A stretch of DNA of 64,000 bases from Beauveria sp. NWAFU-1 (taxonomy: Eukaryota > Ascomycota > Sordariomycetes > Hypocreales > Cordycipitaceae), in assembly GCA_024472245.1 (NCBI GenBank), contig JANBXD010000002.1, positions 62,001 to 126,000 on the forward strand. The letters are read 5' to 3'. Positions 12,235 through 23,183 of the stretch are shown here, piece after piece. The position numbers and the translations under genes are program-made. The notes below the pieces were generated by a model. It had not been told where the DNA came from. It saw only the letters and a program-made list of their open reading frames with translations, and did not search any database. Positions within the stretch are counted from its first letter, which is position 1; the number at the start of each line of letters is the position of its first letter.

Positions 12235-13092
12235 AATGCGAATAGGGATTTCGCCAAGTTGGAGTTTTTAGGCGTGAACGCAAGGAGTCATGCTGGAGTG
12301 CTGCGGGGATCAACTGCCCGCAGATACAGCTGTTTCTACCATTTATGAGCCACCAGTTAATTATTGCTGCGAAGTGGTGTGCAGCCCACTACCTGGTCAA
12401 TGAATTGCGTGGTCCGGCGTGCGTGGCTGAATAAGGGCTTGCCTTGCGGCGTCTGGGGGGTCGTCAACATTAATTCCTCACTAAGGAACAAATGTTGATC
12501 GTATGCAGGTTCTTGAAATGCAGACGGATGAAAGTCCGGTCTGTTGTAGAGACGCGTGAAACTTGTCACTATTGGATGAGGAGCTAATAATCGCTGCGTT
12601 ACAAGCGCTGAAATTCGCGGCAACTAACACTGAACGCTTACCTGTCTCCGTTGGTCAATTAGATGCCATGAGCTGACATTCCACAAGTCGCTGAACGTAC
12701 TCGGCCAACAGAAGTGAGGCCTACCATAAAGCCGAGTGAATCGGTTTCCGTCAATTTAAACAGTCGTTGCTATCATCGCTTCCTCATTGGCGCCGCGACA
12801 GTAAGTCGGCATCTCGCCTTTTGTGGCTTCGCGGCCTGAGTCATCGTATCAAATTAATTGACAACGCCTAGTAGAGTAACGCGGGAAAAGGGTCCCAGCT
12901 TCAAATGCACCAAAAAAGAATATTACTTGAGCGTGACGATGGAAAGGACGCTCAAGCGCACTCATCAGCGTCGCGGATCAAGCTCCTATAAGTATGACGA
13001 CATCTGCCCCACGATAGCTAAAAGCCGAAACCGCAAGCCGCTATCCTCTCCGTAGCTCTTTGTTCCACAAGTCACCAATCCAATACAAAACA
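12235..13092. other. intergenic, divergent promoters
   Basis: Region between the start of the Zn2Cys6 gene and the HAD gene. No supported gene. A TATA-like CTATAAGTA near 12986 sits about 100 bp before the HAD start. Confidence 0.4.
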
Positions 13093-13947
13093 ATGTCCCC
13101 AGGAGCAATCTCACCTCTAGTGTCCATCAAGGCGCTGACATTCGACGTCTTTGGCACGACCGTCGACTGGCGTACCTCGGTCATTGACGAGCTACAGCTA
13201 CGCATCCATCGCAAGCTCAGTACCGCAGACGGCGCTGGCGCTCCATCCGCAGACTTGCGCGAGCGCCTCAAATATCTCAACGGCGAGACTGACAAAGAGA
13301 GCTGGACGGCTCGTTTCGCCGACGCGTGGAGGTCCTCGTACTGGCTCTTTGTGCGGTCGCAGGCCCGCGCGGGGGTTCAAGACGCGGCCACATTCAAGAC
13401 CACCGAGGAGCACTTCCACGACAGCCTGATTGATATTCTGGAAGATTGGCAGCTCGAGGGGCTATTTTCCGAGACGGAGATCAAGTCGTTGAGCCTGGTG
13501 TGGCACCGCCTCGTGCCCTGGCCCGACACCGTCGAGGGACTGGCGAGATTGGCCGGGCCGCCTCTGGGCCTGCAGACAGCAACGCTGAGCAACGGCAGCA
13601 CGAATCTGGTGCGGGATCTGAACGATTTTGGCGACTTGGGATTCAAGCATCTATTCTGCGCCGAGTCGCTCAAGGCGTACAAGCCGGCGCCAGAGACGTA
13701 CCTCGGCGCGGCCAGGGAGCTGGGTCTGCGGCCTGACGAGGTGGCAATGGTCGCAGCGCACATGGCCGACTTGGAGGCGGCGAGAAAGGTTGGCCTGCGG
13801 ACCGTGTATGTGGAGAGGCGAAAGGAGGAGGAGTGGCATGCGGAGAAGCTGGAAGAGGCCAAGGCGTGGGTTGATCTCTGGGTCAAGGAGGATGAGGGCG
13901 GGTTTGTCGCGCTGGCGAAGCGGCTCGAGGAGCTAAAGGCAGAGTAG
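13093..13947 (+). CDS. HAD hydrolase, type II haloacid-dehalogenase-like
   Basis: Single-exon protein of 284 aa. It has the haloacid dehalogenase fold motifs in order: I, FDVFGTTVDW with the nucleophile Asp; II, TLSNGST; III, Lys in SLKAYKPAPETY; and IV, MVAAHMADLEAARKVGLRT. The layout and length match the L-2-haloacid dehalogenase subfamily, which hydrolyses 2-halocarboxylic acids through an aspartyl ester; many fungal members have other small substrates. The Met at 13093 is chosen over one 33 bp upstream because it directly precedes the conserved N-terminus and follows CAAACA. The coding part is GC-rich compared with its flanks. Confidence 0.88.
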   Translation: MSPGAISPLVSIKALTFDVFGTTVDWRTSVIDELQLRIHRKLSTADGAGAPSADLRERLKYLNGETDKESWTARFADAWRSSYWLFVRSQARAGVQDAATFKTTEEHFHDSLIDILEDWQLEGLFSETEIKSLSLVWHRLVPWPDTVEGLARLAGPPLGLQTATLSNGSTNLVRDLNDFGDLGFKHLFCAESLKAYKPAPETYLGAARELGLRPDEVAMVAAHMADLEAARKVGLRTVYVERRKEEEWHAEKLEEAKAWVDLWVKEDEGGFVALAKRLEELKAE

Positions 13948-14039
13948 CGATGTTAATATGACTATATACTTAGATTATGAGCATCATTCCGAGGCAACCT
14001 GGCAATGATTTCAATTTATTTTTGCCATTATATAAGCTA

Positions 14040-15261
14040 TCAAAGGTCGTCTTGAAGCCTTTTAATCCTACTTTGGACTTCTTCTACTATACGGAAACAC
14101 GGGGTTAGTACCTTGGCTGCCGGATTATGTGGACAAATATCTAATGGATCAAGCTCGACGGTGTTTTCTTCTTTCCAGCATCTTTTTTCAGCGGTAGGAC
14201 ACGTCTCATGTCCGATATTATGACGGTCGTGTTGCCTGCGCTCAAATCTCTTGCCTAGAGCGGAGATGCGTTGAGCATCCGTACGTAGGCCGTGAATTAC
14301 TATTTCCTGAAATTGAACATTGCTAACCGCGAAAGCCAGCATCGATGCTGTTTCTTCGCCGAGAGCAACATGTACCGTTTCTGTCTCCGAATTCGATTGC
14401 GTACATGTCTCTCGTATCCACTGTAGGTAATGTTGGTAGCCCGACGTGACTTCGACCATGAGGCGACCAATGAGGAGCACGTTTTGAATTGTAATGCGAG
14501 GTGGCTTGGCCAGATTATAACACACAGGACATGTGATTAGCCGCTCAAAAAGGCCAACTCCAAAACGGAGCCTGTGGAGAAGAGCGTGCGATGGAGGAAG
14601 TCGTTTTAGCAGACGAAGCGTCTCGAGAACGTCTGCGCCGCACTCACAGGATGATGTCGTCGACGTTCCCAAAGCGTCCGAAACCGATTGGGGTGTGATA
14701 TTGGTATGCGTGGCAGCGTTGGTGGCCGGTCGTCCGAGGTTCCCAAGGAAATCGCCGTACCCAGACAAACCATCGTAGAGTGCGCTTGTGTCGATCTCGG
14801 CCAGTAAATGACCAATGTCGCAAGAAGCTGCGAAGCCATCAGGCAGACTTGACGAGAGTTCAAGGAGACCGCATGGGTCAGGCAGCGCCTTTGCAACTAA
14901 AGACTCGCAACTGCGTTGCTGCTGCTGGTGTCTCACTTGCTTTCGTTGCTGTTCTTGTTCATGGGCCAGTAACTGATACGCTGGCTGAGTTTGCACGTTC
15001 TGGTGCACCCAGTCCCCATTTTCAGGCTGCGGCGGTGGCAAGACTGTTGTGAATCTCTTTCTAGGCCGGCCAGGCGCGCCCTTGGCACGAAATCTACACC
15101 GCAGCGACAGAGCAGCACACCGTGAGCACCCAGTCTTTTCTCCTGAGCATTTCAGCTTCCGTGACCCTTTGGAGGCATGAGACTTTAGTTTAGATGAATG
15201 GGGACTGCTGAAACTCACGACATAACTCGCAGGAATGCCGTTTGTGTCGGTCGGCATTCAT
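14040..15261 (-). CDS. Zn2Cys6 transcription factor (AflR-like layout)
   Basis: Two exons, 15261-15219 and 15166-14040, joined across a 52-nt intron give 389 aa. The intron splits the zinc cluster: exon 1 supplies CELC at residues 11-14, and exon 2 supplies RKLKC, GCSRC and RC (Cys21, 28, 31, 38). Reading exon 2 alone would miss the first Cys pair. Downstream are RAKGAPGRPRKR, a Gln-rich stretch and a helical C-terminal domain with a Cys-rich PVCYN motif. This pattern of an N-terminal cluster, a G-R-P-R-K hook and a short protein resembles AflR-type secondary-metabolism regulators. No biosynthetic core enzyme is nearby, so the target is unknown. Confidence 0.85.
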
Positions 15262-15661
15262 TTTGGCATTACAGATTAGGATTGGACTGCAGCAAGAGAG
15301 CCACGAGATGTGGCCTTTGAGGTTCAACACAGAGTCATGGTTACGATGTAGGCCGCACCGTGGCGTGTCGACCCTGTTGGCGTATCATGGCACTGTACCA
15401 TGGCCTAATAGCGCTATTGCGTGGCGTGATTAAGCCACTGTCAGAATCTCCACCAAGGCAATTGAGGTAACCGCATCTCGCTTCTTCATACTCTCGGACC
15501 ATTTTGAAAGCGACATCGTTCCTAAATACTCCCATTGGATATATCAGACGCATGGCTATAAACACGCTACGTATTGGAATCGGTGCCATTTATACTTAGC
15601 AGCATGCCGTCAAACTCGACGACTGCCTACTCACCTGGCTGACCCACACCACATTTGTACC

Positions 15662-17260
15662 ATGGTCAGCTTCGTCACAGCGCAGAAAGTGCGCCGCAGC
15701 TGGATAGATCAACAGGAAATTGCTCTCGTTGACGTCCGCGAGGAGGGACCATATTCCCTGTCCCATCCTTTATTCGCTATCAGTGTTCCAGTATCTGAGC
15801 TTGAAGTCAAGCTACCCGCACTGGTTCCCCGTTTGTCGGCTCCCATTGTCGTTTACGATGATGGAGAAGGGTACGCACAACGCGCCGTGTCCCGCATCCT
15901 TGCCATCGGATATCGCGACGTCGCCATCCTAGAGGGTGGCCTGTCTGCCTATGCGCTCGTGGGCGAAGTCTATCGAGACGTCAACGTACCGTCCAAAGCG
16001 TTTGGCGAATTGGTAGAGGCAATCAAGCATACACCATCAATGCCAGCTCCAGAGGTCGACCAAGTCTTGAAAAAAGAAAAGGATGTTGTCGTACTCGATG
16101 CGCGACGGTTCTCCGAATATCACACGATGAGTATTCCCGGCGGCTTGAGCTGTCCTGGAGGCGAACTTGTATATCGGATTTTCGAAGCTGCTCCGTCGCC
16201 CACCACCCAGGTGTTCGTCAATTGTGCCGGTCGCACGCGCAGCATCCTAGGAACACAGAGCCTGGTCAATGCCGGAATACCGAATAGGGTTGTTGCCATC
16301 AGAAACGGCACCATTGGCTGGTTGCTAGCTGGACTGGAGCTCGAGCAGGGCAAAACCCTCCGAGTTTCCGAGCCATCGCAGGAATCGAAAAGAAGGGCTC
16401 GAGAGCATGCGATCGCTTGGAGTAACCACGTCGGTGTGCCCTTCATCAACGTCAGCAAACTTGGTCAGCTTGTGACTGAGAGCGGAAAGAGAACTCTGCA
16501 TCTACTAGATGTGAGGACGCCAGAGGAGTATGCCGCCCGCCACCCGCCATTTTTCGAGTCTGCTCCAGGCGGTCAGCTAGTTCAGGCTACTGATGAATGG
16601 ATCGGAGTCCGCGGTGCCCGGATCGTGTTGTATGACGACGATGGCACTCGAGCGCCGATGACGGCTAGCTGGCTGAAGCAGCTGGGGTGGGAGGTCTACG
16701 TCTTGGAAGAATCTTCGACTATACCCATAAATCTACCTGCACCAGAGCGACCGTTTTGGAGTGTACCTGACTCTGGGCTCGTTACGGTCGATGACCTACC
16801 CAAGCTGGCAGATTTTGTGGTGGTAGATCTTGCTCGAAGCCCGAGCTACCACAAGGGCCATATTCCTGGTGCTTGGTACGCATCTGGACCGGAGCTAGCT
16901 CGCGACTTGAAAACCATCAAAAACAGCTCTGCTACTATCGTGTTGACATCGCCTGACGGCACGGTCGCAGCGGCAAATCTGGCGCATGCACGGAGTGCTG
17001 TCTCGCAAGAGGTTGTATCTCTTGCGGGCGGATCATCGGCTTGGACGCAGACCAATGGCGCATTGGAAACGAAATCCCGATGGCTGTCAGACCCCATTGA
17101 CATGTACAAGCGCCCCTACGAGGGAACAGAGAATGCCCGCGGTGACATGCAGGGCTATCTGGACTGGGAGTATGGGCTAGTTGCGCAGCTTGCTAATGAT
17201 GGAGTGGCATCGTTTCATGTGGTACGAGAGGAGGCACCGACGCTGCTAAAAACACAGTAG
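15662..17260 (+). CDS. four-domain rhodanese-like sulfurtransferase
   Basis: Single-exon protein of 532 aa with four consecutive rhodanese homology domains, at about residues 15-105, 130-230, 265-350 and 380-465. Each has the VDVR/LDAR entry and the GG..AW-type exit. Only domain 2 keeps a catalytic Cys loop (NCAGRTR, Cys188). Domains 1 and 3 carry Asp there (VYDDGEG, LYDDDGT) and domain 4 carries TSPDGT. Rhodaneses move sulfane sulfur from thiosulfate or persulfide donors to acceptors. A single active site among four modules suggests the others are structural or bind substrates. No signal peptide is seen, so it is probably cytosolic. The start follows GTACC and begins the first domain directly. 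Confidence 0.88.
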   Translation: MVSFVTAQKVRRSWIDQQEIALVDVREEGPYSLSHPLFAISVPVSELEVKLPALVPRLSAPIVVYDDGEGYAQRAVSRILAIGYRDVAILEGGLSAYALVGEVYRDVNVPSKAFGELVEAIKHTPSMPAPEVDQVLKKEKDVVVLDARRFSEYHTMSIPGGLSCPGGELVYRIFEAAPSPTTQVFVNCAGRTRSILGTQSLVNAGIPNRVVAIRNGTIGWLLAGLELEQGKTLRVSEPSQESKRRAREHAIAWSNHVGVPFINVSKLGQLVTESGKRTLHLLDVRTPEEYAARHPPFFESAPGGQLVQATDEWIGVRGARIVLYDDDGTRAPMTASWLKQLGWEVYVLEESSTIPINLPAPERPFWSVPDSGLVTVDDLPKLADFVVVDLARSPSYHKGHIPGAWYASGPELARDLKTIKNSSATIVLTSPDGTVAAANLAHARSAVSQEVVSLAGGSSAWTQTNGALETKSRWLSDPIDMYKRPYEGTENARGDMQGYLDWEYGLVAQLANDGVASFHVVREEAPTLLKTQ

Positions 17261-17670
17261 CTATTGATGCCAGTGGTTGAACAAGAAAAGCCTGTGGCTA
17301 TTTGGTGGCTGAACACCTACTATTAATACAGTAGTCTATTTTTAGTTCACTAGTTAGTCTTCTAACGCCCGTTATAGAAATGAAATCAAATTGTATAATG
17401 TAGGACCCTATGCTAGCTAGCCAAATAGCAAGCCGATAGATACTAACGTTGATCTAAGAAAGTAATAAATATGCTGTGAAGTAAGTCCGTCTTCGCCGAA
17501 CCGCTAGAGGATAACCCTTTGCTATATCTATCTATTCTCAGCCGAGGATAAAACCTATGAGCTTCCTCCCTCGACCGCTAAACGATTGATACCGCGCTTG
17601 TGATTCACACTTGATTCACACTAGCATCTCGTACCCTGGCTTCAGTGGGTCCAAGGTAATTCAGAGCAAA

Positions 17671-18312
17671 TTAGTTGCGGGATTCCACGCACTTGGCGAT
17701 AACATCAAAGCCCGTAGCATCTTTGTTCGCCTGAACACACTGCATAACTTGAAAATTGCAATCGGCTGCTGATAGGCCAAGCTTGTTCGTAGCACAGAAG
17801 TTAGCTGCGTCCTGTCGAATATCGCCCCCCTTGCTCTTTCCCGGCTTGGCGCCGGACTTAGCCGCCTTTCGGGAGTTGATACAAGCTTCAGGGCTATCAA
17901 AGGGCTCGCTATCCTTCTCGTAAATCTTTTGGTTGCAGTATTCGTTGGTGCCGAGACATGCTTCCGATGTCTTCATCCATAAATCTGCCCAATTGTTACT
18001 CCAACCAGCGCACAAATCATCCAACTCTCCAGCTGGGGCAGGCTCCTGGAAGGCAGGTGTTTCCCGCGAGTGGAAACAATTCTGAATGCTACCAAAGGGC
18101 TCGCCTGCCTTTTCATAAAACTTTTTACTGCAGTAGGCGTGAGTCCCGCGACATAATTCCGAACTAATTCGGTTCGGGAATTTCTGGCACTGATTCATCC
18201 AGAAGCTAAGATCAGGGACCTTGACGAATGGCTTCTTATCCTGACGAGTCTCGATAGGACCGGCGAGGGAGGCGGCGACGAAGACAGGCACAAGAGCGAT
18301 AGAGTACTTCAT
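17671..18312 (-). CDS. secreted Cys-rich protein with three 4-Cys modules
   Basis: Intronless, 213 aa. The first 17 residues (MKYSIALVPVFVAASLA) form a clear signal peptide. The mature protein has exactly 12 Cys in three groups: 42/54/61/79, 101/119/126/144 and 173/185/192/208. Spacing is C-x11-C-x6-C-x17-C, C-x17-C-x6-C-x17-C and C-x11-C-x6-C-x15-C, each followed by two residues and SR. Modules 1 and 2 share YC..K.YEK..EPF.S, showing internal duplication; module 3 is more diverged. A basic linker (KSGAKPGKSKGG) precedes module 3. I do not recognise the family. An extracellular disulfide-rich role, such as an effector or wall protein, is inferred. The gene sits at the edge of the RIP-degraded island. 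Confidence 0.75.
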   Translation of the reverse strand: MKYSIALVPVFVAASLAGPIETRQDKKPFVKVPDLSFWMNQCQKFPNRISSELCRGTHAYCSKKFYEKAGEPFGSIQNCFHSRETPAFQEPAPAGELDDLCAGWSNNWADLWMKTSEACLGTNEYCNQKIYEKDSEPFDSPEACINSRKAAKSGAKPGKSKGGDIRQDAANFCATNKLGLSAADCNFQVMQCVQANKDATGFDVIAKCVESRN

Positions 18313-18460
18313 TGCGCTGGTGATATGCTGTTTTGTGGCTTCTAAAAGATAAATGTAAGAGGCGTGAAGACTGTATGGTGGATTGCTAACGGTTGCGTTA
18401 TGGTCAAGATGCGTTGTGAGATGCTGCTTTGATCTCTACTTCGTCGAGAGGAAAAGTCTT

Positions 18461-18470
18461 CTTTATACTC
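18461..18470 (-). promoter_or_regulatory. putative TATA box of the 12-Cys secreted protein gene
   Basis: GAGTATAAAG on the minus strand, about 150 bp upstream of the ATG at 18312. The position fits a core promoter but is untested. Confidence 0.3.
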
Positions 18471-19800
18471 TAGTCTCGAGTAAGAAGAGTACACTTGACT
18501 CGTAGCCTGCCCGCTTATAGAATGATTTCATATAACTTTACTTTCATCTTCACTATTCTCAAGAATCCCTGTAGTAACTTAACCCCTGCCTATAAAGTAG
18601 CTTTCTTACTAGGGTGCCTACTAGGTACTAAAAGGAAGAAGGTGGGACATTTTAACCGCTGTACGGAGTACCTTCTATCAGTATGCTAAATCCGCTGTAT
18701 TAAAAACAACTCTGGCGACTTATCTATGAGCTGCCCATGTCTTCTGGGGCAACGACATCGTAGACATGGACAGCCGTGATCTTCTCGTCAAGGCAAGAAA
18801 GGAACAACAACTGGTGAGAGTGCGATGTCCGAGCCACGTATGATCGCCTCTGGTGTAGAAGGCAGCCCGCAATTGTGGCCTCATTCCCGCTAGAACTCGA
18901 TAAGAGCATCAATAGCAGAGTCCGCTGCCAAGGCATGGGTTTCAAGTCATAGCTTACACCGAGTCAGGGCAGCGCGCTTAATGGGCCCGCCAGTAGAGGC
19001 GGCTATCTGCTCAGTTTGCTCCTCCCTGGTGGGCAGAGTGAAACAAGGGCTAGAGGGGTAGCGCCCAGAGTGTAGGCTCGAAATATATAAGCTGATCTTA
19101 TAAAAAAGGCTTAATAGTCATTAGATATCACCGGTGCTCTCTAGCATTGAGGCGTTATGAGTAACGAGAAACTGCGCGTTACTGCTCTGTAATAAGACTT
19201 GACATTAAAATTAGCAAGGGTTTAAATTATATGAGATGTTCAAGACCAATCTATGCTATATATTTTATATGGTAATTTAGGTTCATCAATTCCCTGGTTA
19301 ACTTACTTAGTATGCCTACTTATATGCCTTTAGGGCCTATTATATCGGTCTAGCGAAGCTCGGCTCATAAGTACGGCCGGTATACGAGATTGTCGGCCTC
19401 CCACCGGTGCATGATTGTATCCTATATTATCCCACATGTGGAGCCTAATGGTAATGGACGTAGTATTCAAATACGATGTTTTGTAGCCATCTTAAGACTA
19501 ATGTGGCGGCAAATTACGGCTCCTCATCACATCGTCCTCTGTAAGCAAGCAAACATTGGGGCCGGTATCGGACGATGCCTTCGCTTAAAACCGGGATTAA
19601 TAGCACGCACAACAAGGCTTCTATCAAAATATATACAGTATCGATATACCACTATATGAGGGAATTACTTCAAAATCAACTAAAACGCAAGCTGCCTCGA
19701 CAGTCGAGATGACATGGGCTGTGGCTGGCCGTTAGCCTGCTATGAAGGAAGGGGGGGCTAAAGAATATTAGACGACGAAATAAAAAAGAGAGAGAATGAT
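18471..19800. other. transition into repeat island, no supported gene
   Basis: No coding frame with recognisable domains. Base composition shifts from mixed to AT-rich toward the right. A 73-codon open frame on the minus strand (18724-18945) looks protein-like but has no domain, so it is not called as a gene. Confidence 0.4.
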
Positions 19801-20390
19801 TAGTAGCCTAATAGGATTAGTCGTAGGATCAGATAGCAAAATGCTATAAGCTCTTAAAAAAAATCTAAAACTAAGCTATAAAAAAGTTATATTAATCTAT
19901 AATATATCTTAAATAACTATATATAATTAATATAATAGTTAAGTTATATAATATAATTTTATATCTAATTTAAAGAAACTTACTAATTTAGAAAAAAAAG
20001 TTATAATAAAATATATTCTTTAACTAGACTTATAAAAGCTCCCCCCTTAATATATTAATATAAAAAAAATATAATAAACTAACTACTTATTAAATATAAT
20101 AATAAATATATTAGTATATTTTAGGTAAAAAAACCTTATATAATAATAACTAAAGCTTATTATATATTTTTAATAAAAAATATAACTATTAAAGAGTTAA
20201 ATATAAAAATCTAATTATAATTTATAATTAGTTTATAATTACTCTTAGAGAATATAATTATAAAATATAATATTATAAAGTCTAATATTTATAACTTTAA
20301 TAAGACTAGGTTTTTAATAGACTTTATTATAATAGGAATAGTTATTATAAGCTCTAATTAAGTTAAAAAAGTATAAGTAATATAGCCTAA

Positions 20391-20588
20391 TGTGACGGAC
20401 TGACCCCGGGCGGGGCTCATAGCGCTAACCAGGACGCTACTACTATCATTAGCTATATAACTAAAAGCCTATACCATACTACTATAGCAAAAGGATTTAT
20501 AATAACAAGTCGACCACTTATTGCCTAGTTACGCCTATAAAGGCGGCTACGCCATAGGAAGGTACTAGGCATAGCCTAGCCCGTAATA
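20391..20588. repeat. LTR, left copy of mini-element
   Basis: 198 bp starting TGTGACGGAC and ending CCCGTAATA. It matches the right copy along its full length and has the better preserved left terminus. Confidence 0.75.
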
Positions 20589-20756
20589 TACCTTCCCTCT
20601 CTGGCTCGCCCTAAGTAGGCTACGTCTATCCCCCAGGTTTCCTTACCTATAAGCCTAGGGCGAGGTCCGTGCGCTACCTAGGTGCTCTATACTCTATACT
20701 TCTTTTTCACTCTAGCCGCACGGTTCGAACCTATAACCTTAGGTTAACTTATTATA

Positions 20757-20954
20757 TATAACGGACTAACCCTAGGCGGGGCTTATAGCGCTAACTAGGA
20801 CGCTACTACCATCATTAGCTATATAACTAAAAGCCTATACTATATTACTATAGTAAAAGGATTCGTAATAATAAGTCGACTACTTATTGCCTAGTTACGC
20901 CTATAAAGGCGGCCGCGCCATAGGAAGGTGCTAGGCATAGCCTAGCCCGTAATA
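20757..20954. repeat. LTR, right copy of mini-element
   Basis: 198 bp starting TATAACGGAC, a RIP-type variant of TGTGACGGAC, and ending CCCGTAATA, followed by the CCTAA duplication. Confidence 0.75.
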
Positions 20955-22960
20955 CCTAATAATAAAAAATAAGTTATTATAATTTAAGTAGTAAATTCCT
21001 AAGGCTTAATAATATTATTATATATTATAATAAAAGGCTAAAATTACCTTATACTTTAATATAAAAATAAGTACTTATTATTAGATTAATATATTAATAT
21101 AAACTTAAATAACTAAATAATAAATAAAATTAATATAAATTAAGTAAGGTATTTTTTATTAATATATAATTAAAATAAAAGTACTTATTATCTTTTTTTA
21201 TTTTAAATAACTATAAAAGTTATTATTTAGTTATATTTAAGCTTTTTTTATTAAATAAATAAGATTATTACTCTTTATATACTTATTTATTTTTTCTTAT
21301 ATATTTTAGTCTTTAGATATTAGATATTTTAATTTACTTAAAAAAGACTTATAAGTAATAAATTAAAGATCTTATAAAGGCTAATATTATATATATTATT
21401 AAAGAAGACTTTTTCTTTATATTTTTTTTTAAATATTTTTAATAAGTTTATTAAAAATATCTAAAGTAGTTTTTAAGGTATTAAAATTACCTTTTTTAAT
21501 CCTAAAAAGATTATTTTTACTTTAAAACTTAAGTTTATAATATTAAGTCTTTTAAACTTATATTTAAGTTTAATTAATTTTTAGGTCTTTTAAATATTAA
21601 ATATTATAATTAAAGTGGTTTTATAGTCTTTAATTTTAAAAAAGTAAATTATTAATTATTTAAATAGCTTTTTAACTAAAAGTCTTAATATACTTAATAG
21701 TTTTAAAAAAAATATAATAATATAGTATTTAGGGAGAACTATAAAAAGTATATAATATAAGATACTATATATAAGGTTATTAGGTTATTTATAATACTTT
21801 AATAATATTATCCCTCTAAGGGTTTATATATATATTTAATAGGATTATTATTTCCTAATTAGGACTATTATATATATAGAATTATAACTTATTAAAAAAG
21901 GGGTAATTAAAGTATTATAGTAGAATTTAAAGAGTTAATATAGAAGAAGATATTATTAGAAATTAAGAGTAGTCGCTTAAGGGCTCCTAATTATAAGGTA
22001 AATAGTAGAAATTAAGATAAAAAAGGCGAAAAAAGTTATTTTTATAAAAGCTATAGAAGAGAACTATCCTTTTATCTATCTTACTAATCCTTAGTATCTA
22101 GTAAGGGTTAAAGCGACTAATATAATAACTATTATATATAAGGTTATATTTTTATATACTTAGGTATATAGACTTAAGGCTATAAATAAACTTATTAGTA
22201 AGTATTAGTAGGCTAAAAAAACTAAACTATAAACTAAAAGATTACTTTTTATATAAAATATAAAAGATTTAAAAAAAGTAAATAAATATTAATAATTAAA
22301 TAAAAGATAAAATATAAACTTATAATAGTTATAAGGTAAGAATTAAAATATATAATTAATAATATAATATATATAGTTAAACTAAATATAATATATATAT
22401 TTATATTATAAATATAAAAAACTAATAAAGAAGAAGATTCTAATTAGTTTTAGATTTTTTTTTATATTATAATTAAATTATTAATAGTTAAATATAATAG
22501 GGTTAGGGTAGATATATAACTTACTTATCTATATAACTTACTTATTAACTATATTATATAAAGAAGTAAGTTATATATTTACCTTAATCTTATAATATTT
22601 AACTATTAATAATTTAACTACAATATAATAAATAAAAAAAACTATAACCCTTTAACCCTTAGTAGCTTGTATGAGAGTGTAGTACTTACTTATGCTAGCC
22701 CGGCTCCGGAGTTTTCGAGTAATGTAGCTAGTCAGACGGCTTCCGCGGTGTGTGCAGCTTTCTCGTACGAGAGCATGCGTAAGAGCTTCCGCACTCGAGC
22801 CTGGATACGCTTTTCCGCTAATTTAGCCAAGTAGATAGCATACGCAGGTTCTCGTACGTAGCTAGGTAGAGTAGAGGCGTCCCTAGACAGGTATTCGTAT
22901 GGCGCACTGTCGTGTCCTAAATTTGCTTTGATCTACTAAAATACTGCCTTTTTCTGCTGA

Positions 22961-23183
22961 TGCCTTGCTCCGCTTGTGCCTCATTCCGCTTATGCCTTGT
23001 TCTGCTTGTGCCTTGCTCCGCTTGTGCCTTATTCCGCTTATGCCTTGTTCTGCTTGTGCCTTGTTCTGCTCGTGCCGCGTTCCACTTGTGCCGCGTTCCA
23101 CTTTGCCGCGTTCCACTTTGCCGCGTTCCGCTCGTGCCGCGTTCCACTTTATCGTGTTCTACTTATGCCGCGTGCTACTTATT
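22961..23183. repeat. 16-bp minisatellite
   Basis: About 13-14 tandem copies of a 15-16 bp unit of the form TGCCTTGTTCTGCTTG, drifting to TGCCGCGTTCCACTTT in the right half. Because the unit is near 15-16 bp, open frames appear in several phases on both strands; these are products of the repeat, not genes. Confidence 0.8.

Larger units (their letters stand above)
20391..20954. mobile_element. LTR-bounded mini-retroelement (TRIM-like)
   Basis: Two direct repeats of 198 bp (20391-20588 and 20757-20954) flank a 168-bp interior with no coding capacity. The element is bounded by the 5-bp duplication CCTAA (20386-20390 and 20955-20959). Repeat ends are short inverted termini, TGTGACGG...CCGTAATA in the left copy, consistent with an original TG...CA LTR altered by RIP. 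Differences between copies are essentially all C/T or G/A. A TGGCTCGCCC stretch in the interior just after the left repeat could be a tRNA primer-binding site. Size and structure fit a terminal-repeat retrotransposon in miniature, which needs an autonomous partner. The orientation is assumed. Confidence 0.75.
19801..22640. repeat. AT-rich RIP-degraded repeat DNA
   Basis: Extremely AT-rich DNA made mostly of TA, TTA and ATA strings, with CA/TG dinucleotides largely missing and stop codons in every frame. This is what RIP leaves of old transposable elements. No element identity survives outside the LTR-bounded unit at 20391-20954. Confidence 0.7.

Noticed and set aside
18724..18945. 73-codon minus-strand frame with protein-like composition
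   Set aside because: Could be a gene fragment, but no domain, partner exon or start context was found, so it is not called.
20721..20732. GGTTCGAACC resembling a tRNA B box
   Set aside because: It is a plain palindrome inside the mini-element. No A box, anticodon arm or acceptor stem could be placed around it on either strand.
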